From contig JAZKJV010003132.1 in assembly GCA_037367405.1 (NCBI GenBank), positions 124,001-188,000 on the forward strand: a DNA stretch of 64,000 bases, given 5' to 3'. A program made the translations under genes and the position numbers. Below the pieces are notes generated by a model. The model was given only the letters and a program-made list of their open reading frames with translations, had not been told where the DNA came from and ran no database searches. Positions 26,398-38,049 of this stretch are shown in pieces; the stretch's first letter is position 1, and each line of letters begins with the position of its first letter. This stretch comes from Ottelia alismoides. Its lineage: Eukaryota > Streptophyta > Magnoliopsida > Alismatales > Hydrocharitaceae.

Positions 26398-28250
26398 ATG
26401 ATGGGTAGACACTCTCTTAGGCAGCCTCTGGCTGCACCGCTTTCGGGCACGTCTACCCATTCATCTAGGTTGGCCCGCGAGAGCCGAGACCAGTTCTCCG
26501 AGCCCGAGTACGATTCCGCCCTGTTCCCCCTCGACCCCCTTTCTTTCGGTTCTGAGAGATATGAGCCAGAGGAGAGACTAGCAGATTTGACAACACCTGA
26601 GTTTGGCTCCTTTGATTTTGCAGACGCCATGGCCGGCAGTTCCGAGGATCGTTCCCATGGTCCATAGCCTGAGCACTTTGTGCTGGACCAGGGCGCGATC
26701 AACTCCACCCTGATCGCCTCCTTAGAGACAGTTCAGCAGCAGTTGAGGGATCAGGGAGCATTCATGCTCGACATGAGGAGAGAGATGGAGCAGATGCGAG
26801 CTGAGCGCGAGGAGCGTAGAGAGGGACCGAGGATCCCAGAGGATGCAGATGCAGCAGCCACAGCAGCAGCCGCAGCAGCCGCCGCAGCGGCTGCAGCCGC
26901 CGCAGCCGCGGCAGGAGGACCACCGAGACCGATGCAGGAGTTGCACAACCCCGGATCGACGCTGACGCACCACTGAGTAGTACTTCCAGCTATCGTCGGG
27001 GACTTCAAGTTCCCCCCGAACACCTTGCAGCTACTCCCCCGCTTCCATGGGCTCGCTACTGAGGAGCCCCATCTTCACCTCCAGGAGTTCCTGATGATTT
27101 GCAGCACTGTCCACGACCGTCAGGTGGACCAGGACACGATCAGGATGATCGCCTTCCCCTTTTCCGTAGCAGACAGGGCAGCCACCTGGCTGAAGCACTT
27201 GGGGAGGTTTGTTTACACCTGGGAGCAGCTCCGCACCGAGTACTTGAACAAGTACTATCCACTCGGGCGGACCAATGCAACGAGAGCCCTCATCAACAAC
27301 TTCTCCATGCTCCCCAACGAGCAATTCCATGTGGCATAGGAGAGGTTCCGTGAGCTTACAGATCGATGCCCGCACCATGATATTTCGAAGCCGAACCTTG
27401 TGTAGAGCTTCTTCAGCGGGCTGACACCAGAGCTCCAGGGCTTGGTGAACGCTTCTTGTGGCGGGTCCTATCTCGCCAAGGATCACAAACAGGTCTGGGC
27501 CATTTACGAGGAGATGGCCGAGAACTATATGGTGATGTCCCAGACTAGGTTATACACTCAGGGCAGACCCCAACAGTAGCCAGGACCCGTGCAGTACCAG
27601 AGGATAGCACGGGTCGACGCCGGTCCATCCAGTTCATCCGCAGTAGCAGCAGCACAAGCAGAGTCATCTGCTACGGATATGGGCATTATTAGTGAGAAGT
27701 TGGATCAGATGGAGCTGATTGAGAAGAAGCAGTGCCAGGGCATCACGCAGATGGAGCAGATGGCACAGACTCTGAGCGACATGAAGACCCAGCTCATGTG
27801 TCTCCAGGAGGCACAAACGGCTTCCCAGCCCCGTCTTCAGTCGCGAGGCGATACCGGCGGCAGCAGCAGCTCGTCCCAGCGCTCCAGCTCCTTTCAGCAG
27901 CCTAGACAGGTTCACCTTGTACAGGCGGAGCTGTACCAGCAACCGTAGCCCACCTACCAGTCACCACCATCTCCAGACTTGCAGATGGTGGTATACCAGC
28001 CGGATCAGCCTCTGGCAGTACTCCCGCCAGCCCCATACGATGAAGAGCCGTTGATGGATGTCAACGGGATTTGGTATGACCGTCCTCAGCCTGGGATCCG
28101 ACGAGACCATCCCGAATTCAGGTGGGGGAGTGGAGGTACCCAGCCCCAACAGCAGTCATCCGGTCAGGGAGGGCAGTATAGCCAGTAGAGGGATCACCAG
28201 CAGCAGCAGCTCCCAGTCTACCAGTCACAGCCGCAGTCCATCCATCGTTC
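26398..28250 (+). pseudogene. Athila gag, interrupted by stops
   Basis: The structural protein of the particle. One frame carries: an acidic Ser/Pro N-terminus (26398-26667); a coiled-coil-like Glu/Arg/Met-rich part (26700-26830); an Ala run coded by GCA/GCC repeats (about 26850-26915); the retrotransposon gag core at 27004-27400, with LPRFHGLATEEPHLHLQEF, FPFSVADRAATWL and CPHHD; and a Gln/Ser-rich tail. Stops at about 26665, 26974, 27337, 27403, 27577, 27946 and 28186 are TAG or TGA, mostly where Gln or Arg would be expected, fitting C-to-T change. A one-base shift near 28190-28250 moves to the pol frame. The tail up to about 28690 (VTLRSGR) is in that second frame. Not functional as it stands. 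Confidence 0.87.
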
Positions 28251-28756
28251 CTCGTCCCTATCAGCAGCAGGGACAGTCTTGGAGACGTGAGCAGCAGGCT
28301 CACCAGCCACACCAGCAGCAGCACCCTCCTTCTTACCCCTCTCACCAGAAGCACCAGTTCCAGCAGCCTCAGCACCAGAGAGGCTACCCGTCAGGATCTC
28401 ATGGTCCTCCATACGAGAGCCCCGCCTTGGACGACATAGCCCGCCTCCTCTCGGACCAGCAAGCTACCTTCATACGGGAGATGGACGAGTTCCGCCAGGA
28501 GATGCGGGACATTGTGAGAGGGAAGGCCGCCATACCTGCCCAGATAGAGTCGAATCCCAACAGCCTGAAGCGGAAATCTGAGCAGGTAGCTTACACTGAG
28601 CACGCCACTCCTAGTGATCCATTTGTTGATACATCTTCGGATCTTTTTGATGCTGATTTTGTTACGCTTAGGAGCGGTAGGACACCAGCAGGCGGCGGCG
28701 CCTCGTCTGAGCTACACCACGAGGATACATCCGGGGCGCCAGATGAGGAGGAGGAG

Positions 28757-30121
28757 AGCGGTACTGAGGCCGCTCAGGATGATGATGGTGGTACTGATAC
28801 CACCAAGGATGTTGATCTCGCCGGCAGTACTGAGGCCGCCGCTTCAGCAGTTCGAGGAGGTGGTACTGACGCCACCCGAGTTGCTGAGCCAGCACGCGGT
28901 ACTGAGGCCGCGAGACATCCCGCAGAGACAGCCCGTGGTGGTACTGAGGCCACCGGTGTTCATTCAGAGAGATTTGTTGTTTTTCCTTCTACTGATGTAT
29001 CTCAGAATACTGTTGTGAATAAAGGAAAAGGTTTAGTTTCTTCTGGTCCCACTGTGGTGATTGATGTATGTGCGGATCCGGCCATCGAGCCATCTAGACC
29101 TATTCCTAGTCCTTCAACTGAGAAGGACCCTGTGATCCCCTTCCCTAGAGACCTTCTGATGGGGAAGGGGAAGAAAAAAAAAGACCCAAAAAAGAGAGAG
29201 CAGGAGGAGTTCAGCCAGAGCATGATCGATCGTTTCCATATCCAGCTGACCCTTCAGGAGGCTTTGCAGCACATCCCCCTTCTTCAGCAATCGTTGAGAG
29301 ACAGGACTACAGTAAGGAGGAGGAGGAGGAACCATCTTTCAGAGAGACATGTGCTGACAAAAGCCACGTGCTTCGCGATCCGGAACCGTCTGCCGGCTAA
29401 GAGGCCAGATTCAGGAGCCCCGTATGTCAGATGTCAGATTAGTGAGCAGAGGTTCGACCAGACTCTATTGGATAGCGGATCGTCTATCAACCTCCTTCCG
29501 GCAGCCCTTCTCGACCGCTTCGAGTTGGGCACTCTTAGACAGAGCAGGACAGTCCTTCAGTTTGCTGATCGCTCTGTCAAGAGGCCGAAGGTGTTGTTGC
29601 GAGACGTTATCGTCACTATTCAGGGCCTGCAATTCCCCGTGGACTTCGTAGTGTTGGACATGGAGATCCTTGATTCAGTGACCGATACCCCCATCATTCT
29701 CAGTCGTCCGTTCTTGGCCACAGCCAAGGCGGTGACTGACCATGATAGCGGGAAGGTATACTTTCGCGTCGAGGGCGAGAGTGTACAAATAGAGACGGTC
29801 GAGGACTACAGAGCCAGAGAGAGAGCATGCTCAGAGACCAGCACAGATACAGAGCAACTGACAGATGCCGGGTTAGACATCCACCAGGACTGTGATTTTG
29901 TGATCACAAGTGATGAGGCAGCATGGGCAGATCCTTCAGCACATGCCATCCTCTCATTTCCAGACACCGCTGATGCCGAGATGATAGCAGAGGAGAGCTT
30001 GGAGAGCACAACCCTGGTCCGGGATATTTCAGTGGCAGCAGAGTCGGTTCATGATCGCGATACAGAGTCTAGTGATGGTGGTACTGAGGCCACCTTGTGT
30101 GACGGTGGTACTGATGCCACC
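28757..30121 (+). repeat. eight copies of an 18-nt covarying mini-hairpin in the pol spacers
   Basis: Pattern N5-TACTGANN-N'5 with complementary arms, starting at 28757, 28787, 28823, 28859, 28895, 28937, 30077 and 30104. Arms: AGCGG/CCGCT, GGTGG/CCACC, GGCAG/CCGCC (one mismatch), GGTGG/CCACC, CGCGG/CCGCG, then GGTGG/CCACC three times. In frame the unit reads X-Gly/Ser-Thr-Glu/Asp-Ala/Thr-X', and the first codon is the reverse complement of the last in every copy (AGC/GCT, GGT/ACC, GGC/GCC, CGC/GCG). Confidence 0.8.
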
Positions 30122-32297
30122 TTGTTTGATGCAGATCCCTCGGATTCAGAGTCTGATTGGGCAGATTGTGATGATCAGATGCCATACCTGAGTCCACCAG
30201 AGCCTACAGATGAGGAGGAAGATGTAGAGCAGATCAGAGACATCACAGTTGAGCAGCCTTCTCCAGATCCAGTTTGTGAGAGCTCGTCTTCTTTCTCCCA
30301 GGCAGATTTGGCAGATTTAGCAGCATTCACACATCTTCTTCTGAAGCCAGATTTGCCAGCACCCAGCTGCCCAAAGCTGAAGCCGCTCCCTACTTCGCTG
30401 AAGTATCGGTTCCTTGCGGGTGAACCTGAGATGTACCCAGTCATCATCTCCGCCGATCTGACTGGAGAGCAAGAATCCCATTTGATGGGGGTTCTTAAAA
30501 AGAACCACATGGTAATCGGATGGAGCGTAGCAGATCTCCATGGGATTAGTCCATCAGTGTGCTCCCACCATATTTATCTTGAGGAGGGGGCGAAGCCGTC
30601 GTGTGAGTTCCAGCGGCGGCTGAACCCCAACCTGAGAGAGGTCGTGATGAAGGAAATATCAAAATGGTGGAGTGCAGATTTTATTTATCCCATTTCCGAC
30701 TCCAAGTGGGTCAGCCCCTTGCATGTGGTGCCCAAGAAGACGGGCATCACGACTGTGATCAGTGAGTCAGGAGAGGAGATTGCTACACGAGTACCCACCT
30801 CTTGGAGGGTCTGTGTTGACTACAGGAGACTCAACCAGGCCACCAAGAAGGACCATTTCCCCCTGCCTTTTATTGACCAGATCATTGAGAGACTGGCAGG
30901 GAAGAGCCATTATTGCTTCTTGGATGGGTACTCGGGCTACAACCAGGTGGCCATCGCTCCTGAGGATCAGGAGAAGACCACCTTTATCTGTCCCATCGGT
31001 ACATATGCCTTTCGACGCATGCCATTTGGGATATGCAATGCCCCTACGACTTTTCAGAGATGCATGCTGTCGATCTTTTCGGACATGGTAGGGGACTGTC
31101 TAGAGGTCTTCATGGACGATTTCTTGGTCTACGGCGACAGATTCGACTCCTGTCTTGACTGCCTAGACCGAGTACTCTAGCGATGTATTGAGTACCATTT
31201 CGTTCTATCTTGGGAGAAGAGTCACTTCATGGTGACTCAAGGGATGGTGCTTGGCCACATCATCTCCAACATGGGCATGGAGGTTGATCCGGCCAAGGTT
31301 GATGTCATTAGAAAACTCGCACCGCCGTCCAATTTGAGGCAGCTACGGTCATTCCTGGGGCACGTTGGTTTTTATCGGAGATTTATTCATGATTTCAGCA
31401 GGATTGCCCGGCCCTTGACTGACCTCTTGACGAAAGACACCGAGTTCCTTGTCGATGACAAGTGTCTCTCGTCCTTTGCGACTCTCCAGCAGTGTGTGAT
31501 TGAGGCTCCTGTCCTCCAGCCGCCTGATTGGTCTCTCCCATTCGAGATCATGACGGATGCCTCCGATTTTGCCGTAGGGGCCGTGCTGGGACAGAGGAGG
31601 GATGGAGTCCCGTTTGCTATCCACTACGCTAGCTGCACATTGGATTCCGCCCAGCGGAATTACACGGTCACAGAGAAGGAGATGCTAGCCGTAGTATTCG
31701 CCCTAGATAAGTTTCGATCTTATATCATTGGATCTAGAGTGACCTTGTACACTGATCACACCGCCATCCGGTACCTCATGGCAAAGAAGGATGCCAAGGC
31801 CAGACTTACTAGATGGATCCTTCTACTCCAGGAGTTCGACATTGAGATCAAGGATAAGCCTGGAGTCAAGAATGTGGTGATGGATCACCTCTCCCGTATA
31901 GAGAAGCCTGAGGAGTCTGTGCAGATAGATCCCATTTGTGAGACCTTCCCAGATGAGGCGATCCTTGCTATCGCCTCACTCCCGTGGTATGCCGATATTG
32001 TGAACTTTCTCGTTGCTGGGAAAGTCCCACAAGATTGGCCCAGGCAGAGGCTTGAGACCTTCCTTGCGAAGGCCAAGTCCTACCACTGGGAGGATCCCAT
32101 CCTTTACCACGAAGGAGGGGATAGCGTCTGGCGTCGGTGTATTCCTCAGGAGGAACACCATAGCGTCCTCACTTACTGCCACAAGCTTGAGGCAGGAGGA
32201 CATCATTCTGGGAGGAGAACGACACAGAAAGTGCTCCAATCTGGCTTGTGGTGGCCTACCCTCTTTAAGGACTCTGATGAGTTCGTGAAGAGGTGTA

Positions 32298-32302
32298 CTG
32301 AC
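32298..32302. repeat. target-site duplication CTGAC, left copy (chromovirus)
   Basis: CTGAC precedes the LTR start TGTGAAACCCC. The same CTGAC follows the right LTR at 42555-42559 and there rejoins the Athila integrase sequence. Confidence 0.95.
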
Positions 32303-35300
32303 TGTGAAACCCCGAATTTTCTTTTTTCAAAAATCTGGAGTATTTTTGACATCCAAAAAATTCAAATAATCACACCATTATGTAGATCTTGTCGAGATCT
32401 TTCCAACGAGCCCAAGAACACCTAATTCCGATATTCCTAGCTCAAGTTATCGTTGTTTTAAGAATCATAGTCGGGACCCATATATGGATCCGAACCGGAT
32501 CCGAATCGAGATCCAAATTCACCTCTCCTTCTATAAATAGGAGATGGTAGGCTGCTCTCTAAAAGCCCTAGCCACCACAATCCTTCCCTCTCTTTCGAGC
32601 ACCACTACCTTGGTCGATTTTATCATTGGGAGGCCGCCGTCGACGTCAGAGAAGGAGCTCCGATCAAAGATCCGCGACCACCATCACGTAGGAAAGCTTG
32701 AGGTCACCTTCGTACGTGCATTCACGTTCCGATCGAGCGACGGAAATAGCATTTCCGTGTGAGAGGAGAACCCGAGGGAACATCCTCGGAGGTAACGATA
32801 AACATCCCTCTCTTGCTGTTGGGTTCCACGTACTTTTGTCCCTATATTCTTGAACATCTCTAGAGCCTCACGTGTTTCTTGTAGCATGATTAGTATATTG
32901 TTGTTGGGGTCATATTTCATCAAAATATTATCATGATTCTTTTAATGCTTTTATATAGAGACACATAAAACAAGAATTTTTGTTTCGTATTGACGTTCCC
33001 TCCCCTCCTTGTTGTTGTTTTCTACAAGATTATTGATCTTATGTTTTGTATACCACTAGAACCTCCAGGATATCCGTGGTAAAATATATGAATACTTATC
33101 TATATGGTATTATATGGTTCGAATTTATCTAAGACTTATCTTGATCCTTAATGGTTTCATAACAATAATCATAGAATATGATCACAGAATCATTATATTG
33201 GACCTGTTCTATTGATATCCCTCTATTAGTCATTTAAAAGTTTGTGTTGTTTTTTTTTTCTTTCTTTTATTTCAGTCGTGGAATAGGATATAAAAGATTC
33301 TGATTTTTTTTAAACAATAATTTGGATAGGTATGATGTTTTCTGTGATCAATCTAAAAGTAGACCACTGCACATATCGTGATATGTGTTCATTAGAAAAG
33401 GATTTATCAATAATTGAAACCTAATATTCAAATCTCACGACACCTTATACATTTTAAAAGAATGTTACCATTTGAAACTCTAAATTAGGGACTAATTGTT
33501 GATAAGGTTTCACATTTCAAATAGTCGAGTATACTGTACATATGGGTTCATAATAATCAATAGATGCAATAGCATTAATATAATAGCTTTTGACATTATA
33601 TCAACGTGTTTAAAAAATATATTCCACGTATCTAATGTCCATTTCCGTTAACGTTAATCGCTAATGAAACGCTCATACAACCATTACTGCATGCGTGTTA
33701 TGACGCATTCATTGCTACCGTTTGTGAAAATAAGTAGACAGTATGTGCTATAGTCACGTAAGGCTAATTTAACGTTAACATTGCTATTATTATGTGCATG
33801 CCTCGTGTAGGTGGGCACATTAACATTAATACTAATGTGGTTGGATGCATGTCCTGGTTTCTAAACAAATTGATCATTAAACGTGTGATTGATACCCATT
33901 GATATTCTTTCAAATAACAGTCCATATAAAATCTAGTACATATGATACTATATGTTTATCTTTCAAGCTTATTTTGACATACGAGTGGCTAAAAAAAGTA
34001 ATGTTGTTTCTCAATCCATATAATTTGATTTTTTATACGTTAGTCTTATAATATAATCTTCATGACCAAGATAAAGGAAAACTTTCTTTTGAATTGGAAG
34101 TATTGACTTTGATCCTTATTGGGACTGCTATTATATAGCTAAGTCTTGACACTTTTCATGTGGTGTGAACTATGATCATCTATCTATTAATGGATTGAAA
34201 TATTGTCCACGGGTGGGAATTCACAGTATTGGGTAGATGGAGTTAGGTACCACAATGGATTTGACATGCACCCTTGGGCCCCGGGTAGATGCCATGAAAG
34301 CCGCGACCCCAACGGACGAGTTGGGTGACGCATTGCACCTAGCAGCCCGGTAACATCCGGAGTCGCTCGACGGAGTTGGCAGGTGGTGCGGTTGGTATTC
34401 TTGGCTTCGCACTTATACACAATATTAGGACTCAAAGTAGAATTGGGTGTGGCCGCATCAAATTCTATTTCGAGTAATATTATTGTGAGAGGTGTTCCGG
34501 GATATGGTTTGAAGTTGGAGAATTTGAGGTTGAAATACTTGAAGGTTTATCCAAGATGACGAACAAGTTCCCACGTAGCGGAGGCCTGCGAGTCGCGTAC
34601 TTGCATGTGCTAAAATAATACGAGAAATGATTATTGATCGGGTGTCGGAAAATGTATACCGTTGTGGACTTTAATCAATTTGTAGAAATATCAAGATTAT
34701 GGTTGTTGTACTTAAATGATTATTATATAAATAAATAAAAGTAAATAATTATGAGATCCAATGTGAATTACAATGACTTAGTGTTCTTTCTAATTTTTTT
34801 TCAATAGATGCATGTGCCATTAAATAAAGTTGAGTATACATTCTTTTCTTACCCCTGCATTAATCATTATAGTGTTTGTCTCGTTACTGGGCAATTACTC
34901 ATAACGTTACCCTTGTGTGAACCCAACAGGTATACCTGAGCAGCAACCGCTACAGTAGCGGTCTTTTGAGGAGATCAGCACTTCCTACGTCATACTTACA
35001 CTAGACAGGGTGCGCCCTATTTAGAGTAACTTATTTACTTCCACATCATTTTATGTTATTATTGAGAGACATTGTAGTGAGATTTGTTGAGAGCTTTTTC
35101 TACAAAATTTAAGATTCCATGATGTATCTCTTCTATGGACATGGATTTGATTATCATTATCAATGAGAATGGATGGTGTATTTTACTTTCCATTTCACAT
35201 TATTCTCCTGTTGTTATTTATATTTCAAATGTTAATCTAATTTGCATAAGATGGTTTGCTGAGTATCATAGATCGTGGGCGTATTTGGACCGTAGGTCCG

Positions 35301-35348
35301 ACGCTCCTGTCTCGTCGGTTTCGGTAGCCGGAGGGGCGGGGCGTCACA
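32303..35348 (+). repeat. 5' LTR of the chromovirus (3046 bp)
   Basis: TGTGAAACCCC...GGCGTCACA with 5-bp inverted ends TGTGA/TCACA. Nearly identical to 39510-42554. Differences seen include A/G near 32339, C/T near 33420, T/A near 33513, T/G near 33600, C/A near 33718, A/G near 34039, A/G near 34579, A/G near 34780, one T fewer near 34800, A/G near 34897, C/T near 35015 and T/A near 35082. Small open frames inside recur identically in both LTRs and are not genes. Confidence 0.95.
32532..32540 (+). promoter_or_regulatory. TATA box in the chromovirus 5' LTR
   Basis: TATAAATAG, 230 bases into the LTR and about 2.8 kb before its end. A start some 25-35 bases downstream would give a short U3 and a long R-U5. 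The same word is intact in the 3' LTR at 39739-39747. Confidence 0.6.
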
Positions 35349-35350
35349 GA

Positions 35351-35363
35351 TGGTATCAGAGCC
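35351..35363 (+). other. primer binding site, initiator tRNA-Met, chromovirus
   Basis: TGGTATCAGAGCC, two bases after the LTR end. An exact match to the usual initiator tRNA-Met complement. Confidence 0.92.
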
Positions 35364-35860
35364 CGATACTCCATTCTATCCTTTGCATTTTAGATTATCA
35401 ACGGGATTTGAAATATAAATATAGCGACAAAGCTATCTAATTTTAGCATTAGTTAAGGAGAATAATTTCAGTCATGTTTAATAAGTCCATTGTCTTTCCA
35501 ATCACCTCAGTCCGGGAGATCTGTTCGTCGAGATTTCTACAGATCTCATAGAGAGCATCGTTTCCACCCAGTGGCTACCACTCCTACCACTAGCAGATTT
35601 GCTCCTACACCTATTTTGGGGCAGGGCTTGGCGAGTCGCGATACTACTTCCTTCCGCTCTTCGACAAACTCGCGGGGTCACAAGACAAGAGGTGCTAGCC
35701 TTGTCTCGTGAGGCTCATTTTCTCAGTCAGGAGATCGTAGGTGTTTCCACTGCCAACAACCGGGCCATTTCAAGGCCAAGTGTCCCTTACTTACTAGCAG
35801 CTTAGGCAGTCATCAACCAAGTGTATGATCAACTTTGTCACTCGCACAATCATATGGATC
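35364..35860 (+). pseudogene. chromovirus gag remnant with CCHC knuckle
   Basis: Only the C-terminal part of gag is present. A complete knuckle CFHCQQPGHFKAKC is coded at 35742-35783 in the same frame as the protease open frame that follows. Upstream, 35490-35711 codes a Ser/Arg/Thr-rich stretch in another frame, probably the gag linker after a shift. Chromovirus gag normally spans over a kilobase before the knuckle; here the primer site is only about 380 bases away, so the capsid region is deleted. Without it the element could move only with proteins supplied by another copy. Confidence 0.75.
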
Positions 35861-35957
35861 AGCTTCTCATCATGGAGGTCGAGGCTTTCAACGTCCTCCA
35901 CCATGACCAACCTTCAGTGTTGCAGGTTCTAACGCCCCATCACACCTGCAGGGACAA

Positions 35958-36330
35958 TTGAATGCAATCACACAGGAGCAGGCCCGTACCTCAGGAGCTG
36001 TAGTGCGAGGTATGATTTCAGTACATGGTATATCCTCACATGCCTTATTTGATTCAAGAGCTACGCACTCTTTTCTAGCACATCGACTAGTATCCAAGTT
36101 AGAAAACCAATCTTTGTTTCATATCCTTACTACATCAAGGTCCCAAGGGGTCAATTATTCATCGTGCGACAAGAAGCGAGGGATGTAGCAGTGCAGATTG
36201 GCGGGCACCTAATGCCCGCATATCTTTTACTTATTCTGTTAGAAAATTTTGATGTCATCCAAGGTATGGATTAGCTCGAGCAACATCACACATGCCTTGA
36301 TTGCTTTGAGAAGACGGTAGTGTTCCGTCT
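35958..36330 (+). pseudogene. chromovirus aspartic protease, active-site motif altered
   Basis: 35958-36188 codes LNAITQEQ-type sequence then HALFDSRATHSFLAHRL. Chromovirus proteases have DSGATHSF here, so the Gly after the catalytic Ser is Arg, a G-to-A change at the first codon position. A frameshift follows, then a stop at 36272-36274 where Trp is usual (GMD-stop-LEQH). The protease is dead. Confidence 0.8.
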
Positions 36331-37380
36331 CCCATGCATACCTACCTTTCAGTTGATGGACGTACCCTAGATAGTGAAGTCTTATATGTATCAGCATTGA
36401 AGGCCCAACACTTACTCGATCAGGGTTGCATAGGTTTTCTCACCTATGCTGTGGAGTTACCTGCCCAGGATCGCATGATTGAAGATGTTAGAGTTGTGTG
36501 TGATTTTCCTGATGTATTTCTAGAGGAGTTACCTGAACTGCCACCAAGGAGGGAGATCGAGTTCGAGATCACCTTGATACCCGATACTCAACCCATCTCC
36601 ATACCTCCATACTGAATGGCGCCAGCCGAAATCAGGGAGCTCAAAGTACAACTGTAGGAGTTATTGAAAAAAAAGAGGGGATTCATCCTTCCCAGTACAT
36701 CACCTTAGGGGGCACCTGTCCTCTTCGTAAATATGAAGGATGGGTCTATGTGTTTGTGCATCGACTACATGCAATTGAATAAAAGAACGATAAAGAACCA
36801 TTATCCACTTCCACGAATAGATGATCTTTCCGATCAGTTGCAAGGTGAAATGGTATTCTCAAAGATTAATCTACGATCGAGTTATCATCAATTGAGAATT
36901 AAGGACACAGAGGTGCTTAAATATGCTTTTTGCACCAGATGCAACCATTATGAGTTTGTGGTCATGCCATTTGGACTCACGAACGCACCTGCCGCGTTCA
37001 TGGATATGATGAATAGAATTTTCTATCCATACTTAGATCATTTTGTGGTAGTATTCATTGATGATATCTTCAATTACTCACGTGATGAGCATAAGCATGA
37101 GCAACACCTTCATACTATTCTTGAGACACTCAGAGAACGCAATTTGTATGCAAATAAAACAAGTGTGAATTTTGGCTTACCGAAGTAGCCTTCCTTGGTC
37201 ATGTAATTTCGGGAGCAGGTGTGGCAGTTGATCCAGTCAAGATAGAGGCAATAATGTCCTGAGAGCAGTCCAAGATAGTTACCGAGATACGCAGTTTCTT
37301 AGGCCTTGCTGGCTACTACAGACGTTTTGTTAGAGGCTTCTCGTAGCTAGATTTACCACTTACTCGTCTGACATAGAAAG
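36331..37380 (+). pseudogene. chromovirus reverse transcriptase
   Basis: Pieces in order: EELPELPPRREIEFEI (36520-36570), a stop at 36613, further stops at 36655 and 36706, then a long piece 36733-37188 with [36 protein letters not shown] and the catalytic FIDDIF near 37057-37074. A frame change near 37160 leads to the RT connection (FLGHVIS, then SFLGLAGYYRRFVRGFS), with stops at 37260, 37344 and 37374. The stops fit CAG to TAG, CGA to TGA or TGG to TAG/TGA. The Asp pair is intact but the frame is not. Confidence 0.87.
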
Positions 37381-38049
37381 ATGTCCCTTTCATTTGGAGC
37401 GACAAGTATATTGAAAGAGAGATTGACCAATGCCCCGATTCTCACCCTCCCTTCAGGAACTTTAGATTTTATAATGTATACTGATGCATCAAAGGAGGGT
37501 TTAGGAGCAGTGTTGATGCAACGTGGTCAGGTTGTGACATATGCATCACGACAATTAAAGAACCATGAACAGAAATACCCTGCTCATAACTTGGAGTTGG
37601 CAGCTATAGTCTTCGCATTGAAGATATGGTGTCACTACTTATATGGGGTCACTTTTGAAATTTTTACAGATCACAAAAGTCCCAAATATATCTTTGACCA
37701 ACGGGAATTGAATACGAGATAAAGACGATGGATGGAACTATTGAAAGATTACGACTGCATGACCGCTTATCATCCGGGTAAGGGAAATGTAGTAGGAAAT
37801 GCTTTGAGTAGGAGAGCACATACCGAGAGCACCATATCATGGCTACAGACTTGGGATATGCTCACAACACTCAATGAGTGGCACCCCTTTGGTAGTACTA
37901 CAGATGTCGTAACTGTACCTGCTAAGTACAGTGGATTATGGGACAAGCTTGTGCATGGTCAGCAGACAGATCAGAAACTACAATACTTGTTCCATCGATG
38001 TCTGAAGGAGGAGTTTGATGGATTTAGAGTTTGTGAGTCCATCTTATGA
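37381..38049 (+). pseudogene. chromovirus RNase H
   Basis: 37381-37722 carries [17 protein letters not shown], then [18 protein letters not shown] and [10 protein letters not shown], the RNase H core with its acidic residues, and ends with TAA at 37720 in the LNTR...RRW segment. 37732-38049 continues with the tether toward integrase and ends with TGA. RNase H would remove the RNA template during cDNA synthesis. Confidence 0.85.

Larger units (their letters stand above)
28251..32302 (+). pseudogene. Athila gag tail, protease, reverse transcriptase, RNase H and integrase zinc finger
   Basis: Open from 28058 to 31180 (1040 codons), one TAG at 31178, then open in the same frame to the chromovirus junction. 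In order: Gln/Pro/His-rich gag tail ending VTLRSGR near 28690; an acidic spacer with repeated G-T-E/D-A units (28757-28954); protease with LLDSGSSINLLP (catalytic Asp codon at 29471); a second acidic spacer (29800-30300); RT from about 30400 with YPISDSKWVSPLHVVPKK, RVCVDYRRLNQATKKDHFPLP and catalytic FMDDF at 31109-31123; RNase H with [26 protein letters not shown] and TDH (31550-31900); and the integrase HHCC finger up to CTDC. The chromovirus cuts between the Asp and last Cys codons of CTDC. Apart from one stop it is well preserved. Confidence 0.9.

Noticed and set aside
26850..26915. Long poly-alanine run in Athila gag as a real protein feature
   Set aside because: It is a GCA/GCC trinucleotide repeat. 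A one-base shift would read Gln/Pro, like the rest of the gag tail, so the Ala reading may be a local frameshift.
32544..32762. 72-codon frame repeated identically at 39751-39969, and the 82-codon frame at 34187-34435 repeated at 41394-41642
   Set aside because: They are identical only because both lie in the two young chromovirus LTRs; no protein features.
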